From JASFQI01 sp050115555 (GTDB lineage Bacteria > Desulfobacterota > DSM-4660 > Desulfatiglandales > HGW-15), in contig JASFQI010000091.1 of the NCBI GenBank assembly GCA_050115555.1, forward strand, positions 1 to 15,563: DNA of 15,563 nucleotides, in the 5' to 3' direction. Positions 6,838 through 14,302 of the stretch are shown here, piece after piece (within the stretch, counting starts at the first letter, position 1; every line of letters begins with the position of its first letter). Both the position numbers and the translations under genes were made by a program. Under the pieces are notes generated by a model. The model ran no database searches and had not been told where the DNA came from. It saw only the letters and a list, made by a program, of their open reading frames with translations.

Positions 6838-6865
6838 ATATTCTCTGACATTAAGGGGGAATCAT

Positions 6866-7453
6866 ATGGGAATACTTAACAAAAACATTGGGGAATGTTT
6901 CTCGGAAATCCTGACGAAGTGGATGCCCAAAAATCTCGATTCACTACCTTTTTTGCATCCTTCAGGAACCTTCAAAAGTGCCAAATTTAAGAACATCTCT
7001 AAATGTATCCATGATCATTCCACCCTGGCGGCCCGGGAGTTTGCTGAATTACTCGCCCAAAAACCTTCGCATGATACCGTCCACTTTTTCTTTGATTATT
7101 TTCTATGCTTCTATTTTATGATCGCAAAACCAAACCGGCTTCCTGGCGGGAAGGATTCGATCCTTCCCTTCATAAATCGTATGCATATGGAATACTATGG
7201 AAAGATATCAGGCCAGATTGTCCAGAGTGTTACGGATGTATGGATGGGGGGTGATCCCTGCTTTTTTAATTCATTTATCCATATTATTCGACATAAAAAT
7301 CGATATCATCTCATTATTCCCATGGCAGTTCGAAGTATTGATCCTACTATATCTCTTAATGAATCAAAATTAACAAAAATGATCCCATCATTCCAGCATA
7401 TTCAGAACGCAAAGCTTCGAAATATCGATGCGACTGTTTCTTCTACTCTATGA
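6866..7453 (+). CDS. orphan AT-rich gene, 195 residues, function unknown
   Basis: AAGGGGG about six bases before the ATG is a good ribosome site, and the frame is long for such AT-rich DNA. The product is mixed and soluble-looking, rich in Phe, His, Ile and Lys, with a hydrophobic aromatic patch near residues 73-87 (HFFFDYFLCFYFMIA). Other parts are LAAREFAELLAQKP, VTDVWMGGDPCFFN and IIRHKNRYHLIIPMAVR. I recognise no family or catalytic motif. The hydrophobic patch is short and contains Asp, so a membrane helix is possible but not clear. Codon use (AAA, ATT, TTT preferred) differs strongly from the surrounding genes. With a mobile element 28 bp upstream this suggests horizontal origin. No partner gene is evident. 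Confidence 0.65.
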   Translation: MGILNKNIGECFSEILTKWMPKNLDSLPFLHPSGTFKSAKFKNISKCIHDHSTLAAREFAELLAQKPSHDTVHFFFDYFLCFYFMIAKPNRLPGGKDSILPFINRMHMEYYGKISGQIVQSVTDVWMGGDPCFFNSFIHIIRHKNRYHLIIPMAVRSIDPTISLNESKLTKMIPSFQHIQNAKLRNIDATVSSTL

Positions 7454-7525
7454 TAATCCTCGATATTTTTGGGTTCCAGATTCCATTTTCCGCTGGGATC
7501 CTCTTTCGAGTTGATGAAAACCCCA

Positions 7526-7553
7526 GGACTTCCTTTAAATCATCGGAAGTTCC
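7526..7553. repeat. short inverted repeat upstream of the large lipoprotein gene
   Basis: GGACTTCC (7526-7533) and GGAAGTTCC (7545-7553) form an 8-bp stem with one bulged base and an 11-base A/T-rich loop. It lies about 90 bp before the lipoprotein start. There is no T-tract directly after it, so it is a poor terminator. It could be an operator or leader hairpin. Confidence 0.3.
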
Positions 7554-7644
7554 TTCAGGCTTGCTGTCATTTAATTTCAATTTCCCATTTATTTTCTTTT
7601 CGAATTCCCTCCCTGTTTCATCCTTGATAAAAAGGAGAAGGAAG

Positions 7645-10464
7645 ATGAATGCATTCCAACGTATGGTCATCGGGCTTTTCCTGATGGGCGCCCTGTTCCT
7701 CGCATGGGGATGCGCGGGGTCCCCTTTTGAGACCTTTGTGGTCAGCACGGAAAGCCGGAAGCTGACGGTGCTCAATCTCGATGAGGACAAAGACCTCCTG
7801 GAGGTCGAGGGATCGCCTTTTGACCTGGGAGCCGGCGCCTGTGACGTGACCTATGATGCCAGGCACAGACGGATCTACGTGGCCAACCGCGAGGAGGACA
7901 CCCTCTCGGTCTTTCAGGTGAAACGCGTTACGGAAGACCTTTTTCACTCTCATTATGTCCTGGAACCCAAGGACCCCATCGCCACTGCTCATGAGCCCAT
8001 GGCCGTGTCCGCGGACAGCCGGCAAAACATGGTTCTAATCCTTCATCGAGACGGCACCCTGCGAAGGCTGAACGGAAAGGACCTCACAACAGAGGATGAG
8101 ACACGCGTCATGGATTCGATCACGGCTCAGGCCCGGGCCGTGGATCTCGCCTATGACGCTCGCAACGACCTCATCTACGTGATCGACGAGGCCGTTCACG
8201 GCCTGTTGGTTTTGAGGGCCGCCTCCCTTGAACCGGTCCATTTCGTGAGCACCCCGAGTCGTCCCTGCACCCTCTGTTACGATGACGTCAACGACAGGAT
8301 CTATGTGACCTACCGGGGAGAAGAAATCGACCAGGAACTCCCAGGGCTGGCGGTGTACCAGGCAGGCCCGTTCTGCAGCCCTCTTCGGGATCCGATCCCC
8401 TTGGGCGTACCCTTTCGTTGCCCGGATGTGGCCTATGACGCCATGCACAACCGGATCATCGTGAACAAGCCAAACCTTCGGGTGCTCGACGGGGACTCGT
8501 TTGAAATGATCGAGGAGATTCAGACCTCACTTCCCTATGCTCTGGACACCGGTCTGGTCGACGGCTCCTCTCCTTTGCTGCTCTATATCGGTCAGCCCGG
8601 CTCCGTGCGAATCCATGAAATCCCGTCAGGAAACACCCACCCCTATGTAACGCAGGTCCCTTTGGCGGGACAAGGCGACGCCATTGCAGCAGTCCGCCCC
8701 GGATGCCCGGAAATCGTGTCCCTGGAACCCAGTCAAGGCAAAGTGGGCGATACCGTCACCATCCTCGGTTTGAATTTCAAAGAAGCTCAGGAACGCAGCA
8801 TCGTGAGTTTTGGCGGGTCGCCCGCCTCTGCCGATGACGTCATCAGCTGGGCCGATACCCAGATCGATGTGAAGGTTCCGGCCCTGGCGCGCTCCGGGCC
8901 GGTAAGAGTCATTGTAGGCAACCGCTCCAGCGCCCCGCCTGACGGCGAGGACGTCAGGGCCTTCGAGGTCATTCCGGGTCAGTACATCCACGTGAGCGCG
9001 AGAGATGGAAGTTACGGCGGAGACGGCAGCGAGGGCGATCCCTATCGAACCATAACCCGTGCGCTTTCCATGGCCCACGCCTCAGACGTCGTATGTGTCC
9101 ACGCAGGCCGGTACAACAGGGAACTGGGCGAGCAGTTCCCTCTGAAGATCGGGGACGGGGTCCGCGTCGAGGGATACTATCAAGGCGATTATGATGTGCC
9201 GGTCTACTCATTTGAGATTCTTTACTCCAAGCCGGGTGACGGTGCCGTGGAGATGGGAAAGGGAGCCTCCCTCGTCCATGTCGGCGTATACGTGGAGGAT
9301 CCGGGGTCCGGTGACGGCGACAGCGCCCGAGGCATTATCTGCCGGAAATCCGCCCGTATCGAGGATGTCGTGGTGGCCGGATTCAGGACCGGCATCCTAT
9401 TGGAAGGGATCTATCAGAGTGAAATCGAGCCTATTGTCAACGATGCGGACATCTCCTCCTGTGTGACCGGAATCTACGTCTGCGGGAGCGTCAATGCGGA
9501 GATCATAGACAATTGTATCTTTGAGAATCAGGTCGGGATCGACATGCTGGGCAACACCAACCGGGTGATCGCCAACGACATGGACAACAACACCCGATAT
9601 GGTATCAAGATCCAGGGCCAAGCGGCATTTCTCTTTTCCAACTGGGTGCGAAGGACCTCGAACCCGGAATCGGGATCCGACGGCCACGGTCTGTGGGGGG
9701 CCACCCAAACCCATACCTTTATTCGCGGGAATATGATACTGGACAATGACGAGGGCATATCGATCAACGCAGATCCCGGCTACCTCCACTTCCTCCGGGA
9801 AAATACGGCCGAAGGAAACCGAAGGGCCGGCCTGAACCTGGCCGGGAACGGATTCTTCGAAGTCCTGATGAATAACCTTCGCAGCAATCAGGAATCCGGC
9901 ATCATGCTGAGGGCCAGGGATTCCTTCCTGAAGGGCAACCGCTTTTCCTACAACGGAGATGGTCTTTTGATCTATTCCATGACCGAACTGGAGTCCTTAT
10001 TGGAGGACAACATGTTTTACGGCAACACAGGGGCTGGCGTTGCCGTGCTCGGCGATCCCGATGATATGGGGCAGAATGTCGTGGTTCGCATCGGAAGGCC
10101 GGACCTCACGGGCAACACCTTTTCAAACAACGAAAGGGGCGTCTACGTGAACAATGCCCTGGTCTCCATGTATAAAAATACGATTGAAGAAAATCAGACC
10201 GGGGTCTTTACCACTCAAAACGGTTTCGTTTTCCTGGGCTCGGAAAACACGCCGGGAGGAAACATCATCCAGGGCAACACTCACGTAGGTCTCGCCAACC
10301 GCTCTGATCGCAGAATCCATGCTCCGGGAAACACGTGGAATCCGTCGGTCCAGGGAGCCGATGCCGAAGGACACTATCCCGAAAATCTGGTTGCGGGCCC
10401 TGTCCCGCCGCAGGACGGCAACAATTACAGCATCAGCTCTTCCAATGGAAGGATTCAATTTTGA
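7645..10464 (+). CDS. large lipoprotein: beta-propeller, IPT/TIG, DUF1565 and right-handed beta-helix
   Basis: The product has 939 residues. The start at 7645 is chosen because AAGGAG lies shortly before it and a signal sequence follows; the frame is open to 7450, but that extension looks like translated AT-rich spacer. The signal (MNAFQRMVIGLFLMGALFLAWGC) ends in an imperfect lipobox, so C23 is the likely lipidated residue. Residues 30-350 contain YVTN/NHL-like propeller blades with the recurring Y-D-A-x-x-x-x-I-Y-V pattern at about 70, 170, 212 and 264. Residues 352-445 are an IPT/TIG Ig-like domain (IVSLEPSQGKVGDTVTILG). From Q446 a DUF1565 segment follows (SYGGDGSEGDPYRTITRALS). Residues about 520-930 are beta-helix repeats with many N-x-I/G-N rungs (FENQVGIDMLGNTN, NNTRYGIKIQG). 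The likely role is at the outer membrane or surface, binding or modifying polysaccharide. No lyase active site was identified. Confidence 0.85.
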   Translation: MNAFQRMVIGLFLMGALFLAWGCAGSPFETFVVSTESRKLTVLNLDEDKDLLEVEGSPFDLGAGACDVTYDARHRRIYVANREEDTLSVFQVKRVTEDLFHSHYVLEPKDPIATAHEPMAVSADSRQNMVLILHRDGTLRRLNGKDLTTEDETRVMDSITAQARAVDLAYDARNDLIYVIDEAVHGLLVLRAASLEPVHFVSTPSRPCTLCYDDVNDRIYVTYRGEEIDQELPGLAVYQAGPFCSPLRDPIPLGVPFRCPDVAYDAMHNRIIVNKPNLRVLDGDSFEMIEEIQTSLPYALDTGLVDGSSPLLLYIGQPGSVRIHEIPSGNTHPYVTQVPLAGQGDAIAAVRPGCPEIVSLEPSQGKVGDTVTILGLNFKEAQERSIVSFGGSPASADDVISWADTQIDVKVPALARSGPVRVIVGNRSSAPPDGEDVRAFEVIPGQYIHVSARDGSYGGDGSEGDPYRTITRALSMAHASDVVCVHAGRYNRELGEQFPLKIGDGVRVEGYYQGDYDVPVYSFEILYSKPGDGAVEMGKGASLVHVGVYVEDPGSGDGDSARGIICRKSARIEDVVVAGFRTGILLEGIYQSEIEPIVNDADISSCVTGIYVCGSVNAEIIDNCIFENQVGIDMLGNTNRVIANDMDNNTRYGIKIQGQAAFLFSNWVRRTSNPESGSDGHGLWGATQTHTFIRGNMILDNDEGISINADPGYLHFLRENTAEGNRRAGLNLAGNGFFEVLMNNLRSNQESGIMLRARDSFLKGNRFSYNGDGLLIYSMTELESLLEDNMFYGNTGAGVAVLGDPDDMGQNVVVRIGRPDLTGNTFSNNERGVYVNNALVSMYKNTIEENQTGVFTTQNGFVFLGSENTPGGNIIQGNTHVGLANRSDRRIHAPGNTWNPSVQGADAEGHYPENLVAGPVPPQDGNNYSISSSNGRIQF

Positions 10465-10592
10465 CCCGCCTGAATGAGGGCGTTCGTGGAAGATGGGTCG
10501 TACCCGCATAGAAACATCGTTTCTCCTTGCATGGGGAAACCATAGATGAAAAATGGACAGGGATCGAAATGAGCCCTCAAGGACGAATACCC

Positions 10593-10609
10593 AAAGGAGG
10601 ACTCCTTTG
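10593..10609 (+). promoter_or_regulatory. ribosome site that fixes a TTG start
   Basis: AAAGGAGG (10593-10600) is followed after six bases by TTG (10607-10609). The only upstream ATG in frame (10553) has no ribosome site, and its 18-residue extension (MDRDRNEPSRTNTQRR...) is not typical of the enolase family, which begins with a beta strand such as KIALIELF. Confidence 0.8.
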
Positions 10610-11836
10610 AAAATTGCCCTGATCGAACTCTTCCATGTAAGCGTGCCTTTAAAAGTCACCTTCTGGCCGACCTGGATCCCGGGCTACCCCCAGACCCACA
10701 ACCGCTTTACCCTGATCCGCCTGGTGACGGACAACGGGATCGAGGGATGGTCGGCTGGAGCGGCCATGGGAAAGGAGCGCCAGGGCCTGGGAGATCTTCT
10801 CGGCGGCTACCTCATGGGTGCTGACCCCACCGATATCGACCGGGTCCAGAGTCTTCTCAAGCAGGCGGGATTTCTCGGGTGGCGCAACTTCTGGATTGAG
10901 CCGGCCTGCTGGGACATTGCAGCCAAGGCGGAGGGAAAGCCGGTGTACGAGTTGCTCGGGGGCCGGGCGCGGCCGATCCAAGTATACTGCAGCACCGGCG
11001 AGATGCGACCGCCTGCGCAGCGGGTCGAAACGCTCCAGCAGATGCGTTCCCGAGGTTTCACCTGCGTCAAGTTGAGGGTCAAAGGACGCACATTGAAGGA
11101 GGATGTGGACAACATCACTGCAATCCGCCGGGGAATGGGCGACGACATGGTCCTGGGGGTGGATGCGAATCAGGGATGGCTGGTTTCCATTGTCGACCGC
11201 GTCCCGGCCTGGGACCTTCAAAGGGCCAAAGAGTTTGCCGCCGCCTGCGCGGACAACGGGATCGAATGGCTGGAAGAGCCGCTGGACAGTCGCGATTACG
11301 ACGGCAATGCAGCGCTCAAGAAGGCTTCCCCGGTCAAGATCGCCGGGGCCGAGCTGAACTACGGCTGGGATGAAATCAAGATCATGCTCGAAAAGGACTG
11401 CTTCGACATCTACCAGCCAGATGCATGCTTTGCCGGGGGCATCGCTCAAGTACAAAAGGTCATCGAGCAGTGCCGCACCCTCGGCCGCCTTTACTCCCCA
11501 CACACCTGGACCAACGGCATAGGCTTTTATATCAACTGGAATATGATCCTTTCAGACCCGAACAATCGTTTGCCCCTGGAATACCCCCTGGAGGAGCCTT
11601 CCTGGATTCCGCAGGTTCGCGAGGGCATCATTGCTCCGATCCTTCCCGATGCGGGTGGAATGCTGCAACCCTTCACACGGCCCGGACTGGGATTTGAAGT
11701 CGACCGGGCGCTTCTTAAAAAGTACGGCCGGCGCTTTTTCAAGCTCACCGAAACACGACTCAAGCTCAAGGTGATCCGGGAGAAGGGACTGAAGGAGGCC
11801 CTGGCCCTCAAGAAGCGAAAGGAGACCGTGGACTGA
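10607..11836 (+). CDS. mandelate racemase/muconate lactonizing enzyme-type enolase superfamily protein
   Basis: The product has 409 residues, normal for the family, and is translated from TTG. The N-terminal capping domain (about 1-125) is followed by a (beta/alpha)7-beta barrel. The three Mg2+ ligands are in place: D186 in GVDANQGW, E223 in WLEEP, and E249 in IAGAELNYG. The second-strand motif is K155-L-R157-V-K159 rather than the plain K-x-K. The His-Asp dyad of the mandelate racemase subgroup is present: D272 (YQPDACFAGG) and H299 (SPHTWTNG), with E325 in LEYP matching the eighth-strand acid. So it should abstract a proton alpha to a carboxylate; an acid-sugar dehydratase or racemase is likely, with unknown substrate. 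The C-terminal tail is long and basic (KLTETRLKLKVIREKGLKEALALKKRK). No sugar transport or catabolic genes are adjacent. The next gene starts 40 bp downstream. Confidence 0.88.
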   Translation: MKIALIELFHVSVPLKVTFWPTWIPGYPQTHNRFTLIRLVTDNGIEGWSAGAAMGKERQGLGDLLGGYLMGADPTDIDRVQSLLKQAGFLGWRNFWIEPACWDIAAKAEGKPVYELLGGRARPIQVYCSTGEMRPPAQRVETLQQMRSRGFTCVKLRVKGRTLKEDVDNITAIRRGMGDDMVLGVDANQGWLVSIVDRVPAWDLQRAKEFAAACADNGIEWLEEPLDSRDYDGNAALKKASPVKIAGAELNYGWDEIKIMLEKDCFDIYQPDACFAGGIAQVQKVIEQCRTLGRLYSPHTWTNGIGFYINWNMILSDPNNRLPLEYPLEEPSWIPQVREGIIAPILPDAGGMLQPFTRPGLGFEVDRALLKKYGRRFFKLTETRLKLKVIREKGLKEALALKKRKETVD

Positions 11837-11876
11837 TCCCTGATATGCATGTTTTTCAGGCCTTCAGGAGGTGCCC

Positions 11877-12314
11877 ATGACCTCATCTCTCATGAAACCC
11901 GTGACCCGACCCACGCCGGAACAAACCGAAGATCTCGTCCTGTTCGTGCGCCAGGGCCTGGGATGCGGGTGCCCGGATGAGGTGTTCTCCGACATTCGAA
12001 TCGAGTTGCAGCCCGAGGCGTTTGCGGGTCTGCCCATCGATTGCCTGGTCAGGATCGGCGGGCGTCTTCTGGTGGCGGTCTGCACCTCATCCGAATGGCG
12101 GGACGCTGAAAACAACCTGGGCCCGGTCTTCAAGACCGGAAAAGGTCTGCGCGACCAGGACGGATTCAACCGATTCCGGTTCGTTCTGATGACCGAGGAA
12201 ACGGAACGGGCCGCACAGATGGTGGAGGCACGGTTTCACCGCCTGACAGGGATGGACGACCGGGTACATGTGCATGTGGTAGGGCCTTCTGCCCTGCCGT
12301 CCTGCCTGACCTGA
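11877..12314 (+). CDS. 145-residue protein of unknown function with a CxC motif
   Basis: The start is the ATG at 11877 with AGGAGG (11866-11871) five bases before it; a GTG at 11871 overlaps that ribosome site and is less likely. The product is soluble. LGCGCPDEVF (about residues 28-37) places a C30-G-C32 pair near the N-terminus. The rest reads as an alpha/beta fold with alternating strands: IRIELQ, DCLVRIGGRLLVAVC, FRFVLMTEE and RVHVHVVGP. The middle WRDAENNLGPVFKTGKGLRD is polar. The CxC could bind metal or take part in redox chemistry, but this is a guess. I do not recognise a named family. It probably shares a transcript with the enolase-type gene 40 bp upstream. It is followed by a 283-bp gap. 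Confidence 0.72.
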   Translation: MTSSLMKPVTRPTPEQTEDLVLFVRQGLGCGCPDEVFSDIRIELQPEAFAGLPIDCLVRIGGRLLVAVCTSSEWRDAENNLGPVFKTGKGLRDQDGFNRFRFVLMTEETERAAQMVEARFHRLTGMDDRVHVHVVGPSALPSCLT

Positions 12315-12531
12315 GAAAGAAGCCGAGCATGCCCCTTCCAGGCCCGTTTCTCAAATTACTTCCGGCAAGACCGGGCAGCGTGACTTCCTCACGCCGGAGC
12401 CCGTAAAGCCTTACGACCACCTGCACCCTCACCACATGCTGTCGCAAAAAGGGAATCAAATCATTCCTCCATCCTTTCCCCAGGCAGAATTGTCCCTTCC
12501 CCGAGCAGGCCGGCAGCGATTTGATTTGGGG

Positions 12532-12561
12532 TTGGTTTTTCACTGCGGCGGGTTCTATGAT
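12532..12561 (+). promoter_or_regulatory. candidate sigma-70 promoter for the RidA gene
   Basis: TTGGTT (12532-12537) and TATGAT (12556-12561) are 18 bases apart. The -10 is strong. The predicted transcript would start near 12568, giving a leader of about 30 bases. It fits a promoter for ridA and probably for ddl. The 12315-12531 stretch before it shows no gene or clear terminator. Confidence 0.45.
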
Positions 12562-12597
12562 AGGTTGCAAAGCGTTCAGAAACCTGGAGGGAGAACC

Positions 12598-12984
12598 ATG
12601 GGAGCAAAACGCATCACGGTGGACGGTCTGGCCCGGCTGCCCGCATTCTGTCACGCCACAGTGGCCGGGGACTTCATCTTCGTCTCCGGAACCCTGGGAA
12701 CCCGCCCTCCCACCATGGAGCTCGTAGAGGGCGGCACCGGCCCGGAGACCGCTCAGACCCTTCGAAACATCGAGACCATCCTGGAGGCGTGCGGGGCCGC
12801 GCTTCGCGACCTGGTCAAGGTGAACGTCTTCCTGGCCGACATGAACGATTTCTCCGCCATGAACGAGGCATACCTGGCCATCATGGGGGACGACCCTCCG
12901 GCCCGCATCACCGTGGGACGGGCCGACCTGGCACTGGGCGCGGCCGTGGAAATAGACGGAGTGGCCTACGCCCCCTCCGCCTAG
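12598..12984 (+). CDS. RidA family protein (reactive intermediate deaminase)
   Basis: The product has 128 residues, the normal size for the YjgF/YER057c/UK114 family. The ATG at 12598 has GGAGG seven bases upstream; the longer in-frame start at 12436 would add 54 residues unlike the family and would read through the promoter. Family marks are FIFVSGTLG (26-34), the ALRDLVKVNVFLADMNDF stretch (68-85), MNEAYLAIMGDDPPAR with the catalytic-type R103, and GAAVEIDGVA with E118. RidA proteins are cytosolic trimers that hydrolyse enamine/imine intermediates released by PLP enzymes. Some subfamilies have other roles. R103 suggests an active deaminase, though members outside the archetype vary. Confidence 0.88.
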   Translation: MGAKRITVDGLARLPAFCHATVAGDFIFVSGTLGTRPPTMELVEGGTGPETAQTLRNIETILEACGAALRDLVKVNVFLADMNDFSAMNEAYLAIMGDDPPARITVGRADLALGAAVEIDGVAYAPSA

Positions 12985-12990
12985 CGGCCC

Positions 12991-13101
12991 TTGACAGCCG
13001 GGGAAGGCCCAGAGATCTTTTACGTGAACACGGGCACCTGGAGGAACCGTATCCACCAGGGCGTGAATCCGGATCGGCGCAAAGAAGAAAGTTTACGAAA
13101 A
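12991..13101 (+). pseudogene. probable relic of a metallophosphoesterase C-terminus
   Basis: Right after the RidA stop, in the same frame, the DNA reads GPEIFYVNTGTWRNRIHQG. The core F-Y-V-N-T-G-T-W-R-x-R-I is characteristic of the C-terminal part of calcineurin-like metallophosphoesterases. There is no upstream catalytic part (no GDxHG or GNHD motif) in any frame, because RidA occupies the space before it. After about 40 codons (RRKEESLRK...) the similarity fades and the frame runs on into the ddl start region. So this is either the remnant of a deleted gene or a chance resemblance. It has no ribosome site of its own. Confidence 0.42.
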
Positions 13102-13175
13102 ACAGGCACGCTCAAAAAATCACAGATTCACTGGTCGCCTGCCTCCATCCACCCCAAACCCCACGGAGAGACTGC

Positions 13176-14285
13176 ATGTCTGAACCGATTCGCGTGGCCG
13201 TCCTTCTCGGCGGCAAGTCCGCCGAGCACGAGGTGTCCCTTCAATCTGCAAAAAATGTCATTGAAGCGATCGATCGAACCCGATACGAGGTCGTCCCCGT
13301 AGGCATTGACAAGCAGGGGGCGTGGTTTCTCTGTGATCCGTCCAGCTACCTGTTTCACGAGGATGACCCCAAGCGGATTCAGCTGAACGTGAGCTCGGCC
13401 GAGCAACTGGCCATAGTTCCCGGAAAGCCCCGGCATCCCCTGATCCGGCTTCGCGACGGGGCCTCCATTGGTCCCATTGACGCGGTGTTTCCTGTGCTTC
13501 ACGGCCCCATGGGCGAGGACGGCACGGTCCAGGGCCTCCTCAAGATGGCAGAGGTGGCCTTTGTGGGCGCGGGCGTGCTGGGCTCGGCAGTGGGCATGGA
13601 CAAGGTGGTGATGAAACGGCTTCTAATGGACGCCGGGATTCCCGTGGCGCGCTATTGCACCGCAGCCTGGCACGAGAGGGAAGGCCTGGATTTCAATGCG
13701 ATTCGAGATAGACTCGGGCTTCCGCTCTTTGTCAAGCCCGCCAACTTGGGCTCCTCCGTGGGCGTGAACAAGGCGGACGATCGGCAAGGATTCGAGCGAG
13801 CCGTGCAGGATGCATTTCGTTTCGACGTGCGCATTCTGATCGAGGAGTGCATTCAGGGTCGGGAGCTCGAATGCTCGGTCCTGGGAAACGAGCACCCCAA
13901 AGCCTCTCTGCCGGGGGAGATCCTTCCCCGTCACGCATTTTATTCCTACGAGGCCAAGTACATCGACGAGGACGGCGCTGGTCTGGTGATTCCGGCAGAG
14001 CTTCCCATCGAGTCCGTGGAACGCATTCAAGCCCTCTCTATCGAAGCCTTCAAGGCCTTGGGATGCGAAGGGATGGCGCGCGTGGACGGGTTTCTTCGAG
14101 AGGACAGCGAGGTCGTCATCAACGAGATCAACACGATCCCCGGTTTTACGCGGATCAGCATGTATCCCAAGCTCTGGGACGCCACCGGTGTCCCCTACCC
14201 CGAGCTGATCCACCAGCTGATTCAGCTCGGCATGGAAAGATACGAGCGCGAGAAGGCCCTGGAGACCAGCTACGCCTTTGCATAG
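13176..14285 (+). CDS. ddl: D-alanine--D-alanine ligase, DdlA-type
   Basis: The product has 369 residues, the longer DdlA-type length. GGAGAG (13165-13170) lies five bases before the ATG; the upstream open frame is read-through. The ATP-grasp ligase joins two D-alanines for peptidoglycan in the cytosol. Key parts: VAVLLGGKSAEHEVSLQSA with E17 for the first D-Ala; LHGPMGEDG (108-116); the lid loop LGSSVGV (191-197); YSYEAKYIDEDGAGLVIPA typical of DdlA; and EINTIPGFT with the Mg2+ ligands E317 and N319. The sequence carries LHGPMGEDG and not the LHGKxGEDG of VanA-type D-Ala-D-Lac ligases, so normal D-Ala-D-Ala activity is expected. It lies away from other cell-wall genes and ends 17 bp from the convergent antiporter gene. 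Confidence 0.93.
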   Translation: MSEPIRVAVLLGGKSAEHEVSLQSAKNVIEAIDRTRYEVVPVGIDKQGAWFLCDPSSYLFHEDDPKRIQLNVSSAEQLAIVPGKPRHPLIRLRDGASIGPIDAVFPVLHGPMGEDGTVQGLLKMAEVAFVGAGVLGSAVGMDKVVMKRLLMDAGIPVARYCTAAWHEREGLDFNAIRDRLGLPLFVKPANLGSSVGVNKADDRQGFERAVQDAFRFDVRILIEECIQGRELECSVLGNEHPKASLPGEILPRHAFYSYEAKYIDEDGAGLVIPAELPIESVERIQALSIEAFKALGCEGMARVDGFLREDSEVVINEINTIPGFTRISMYPKLWDATGVPYPELIHQLIQLGMERYEREKALETSYAFA

Positions 14286-14302
14286 CCCGCTGCTTCTTCG
14301 CT

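Noticed and set aside
6716..6842. Copies B and C as ends of a composite transposon
   Set aside because: They are in the same orientation, each has its own flanking duplication, and the DNA between them carries no gene.
10510..10530. Small hairpin AGAAAC-ATC-GTTTCT after the lipoprotein gene
   Set aside because: The stem is only six pairs with no T-tract, so it does not support a terminator.
12166..13056. 296-codon minus-strand open frame across ridA
   Set aside because: It is antisense to RidA and its promoter region, with no recognisable domain or ribosome site.
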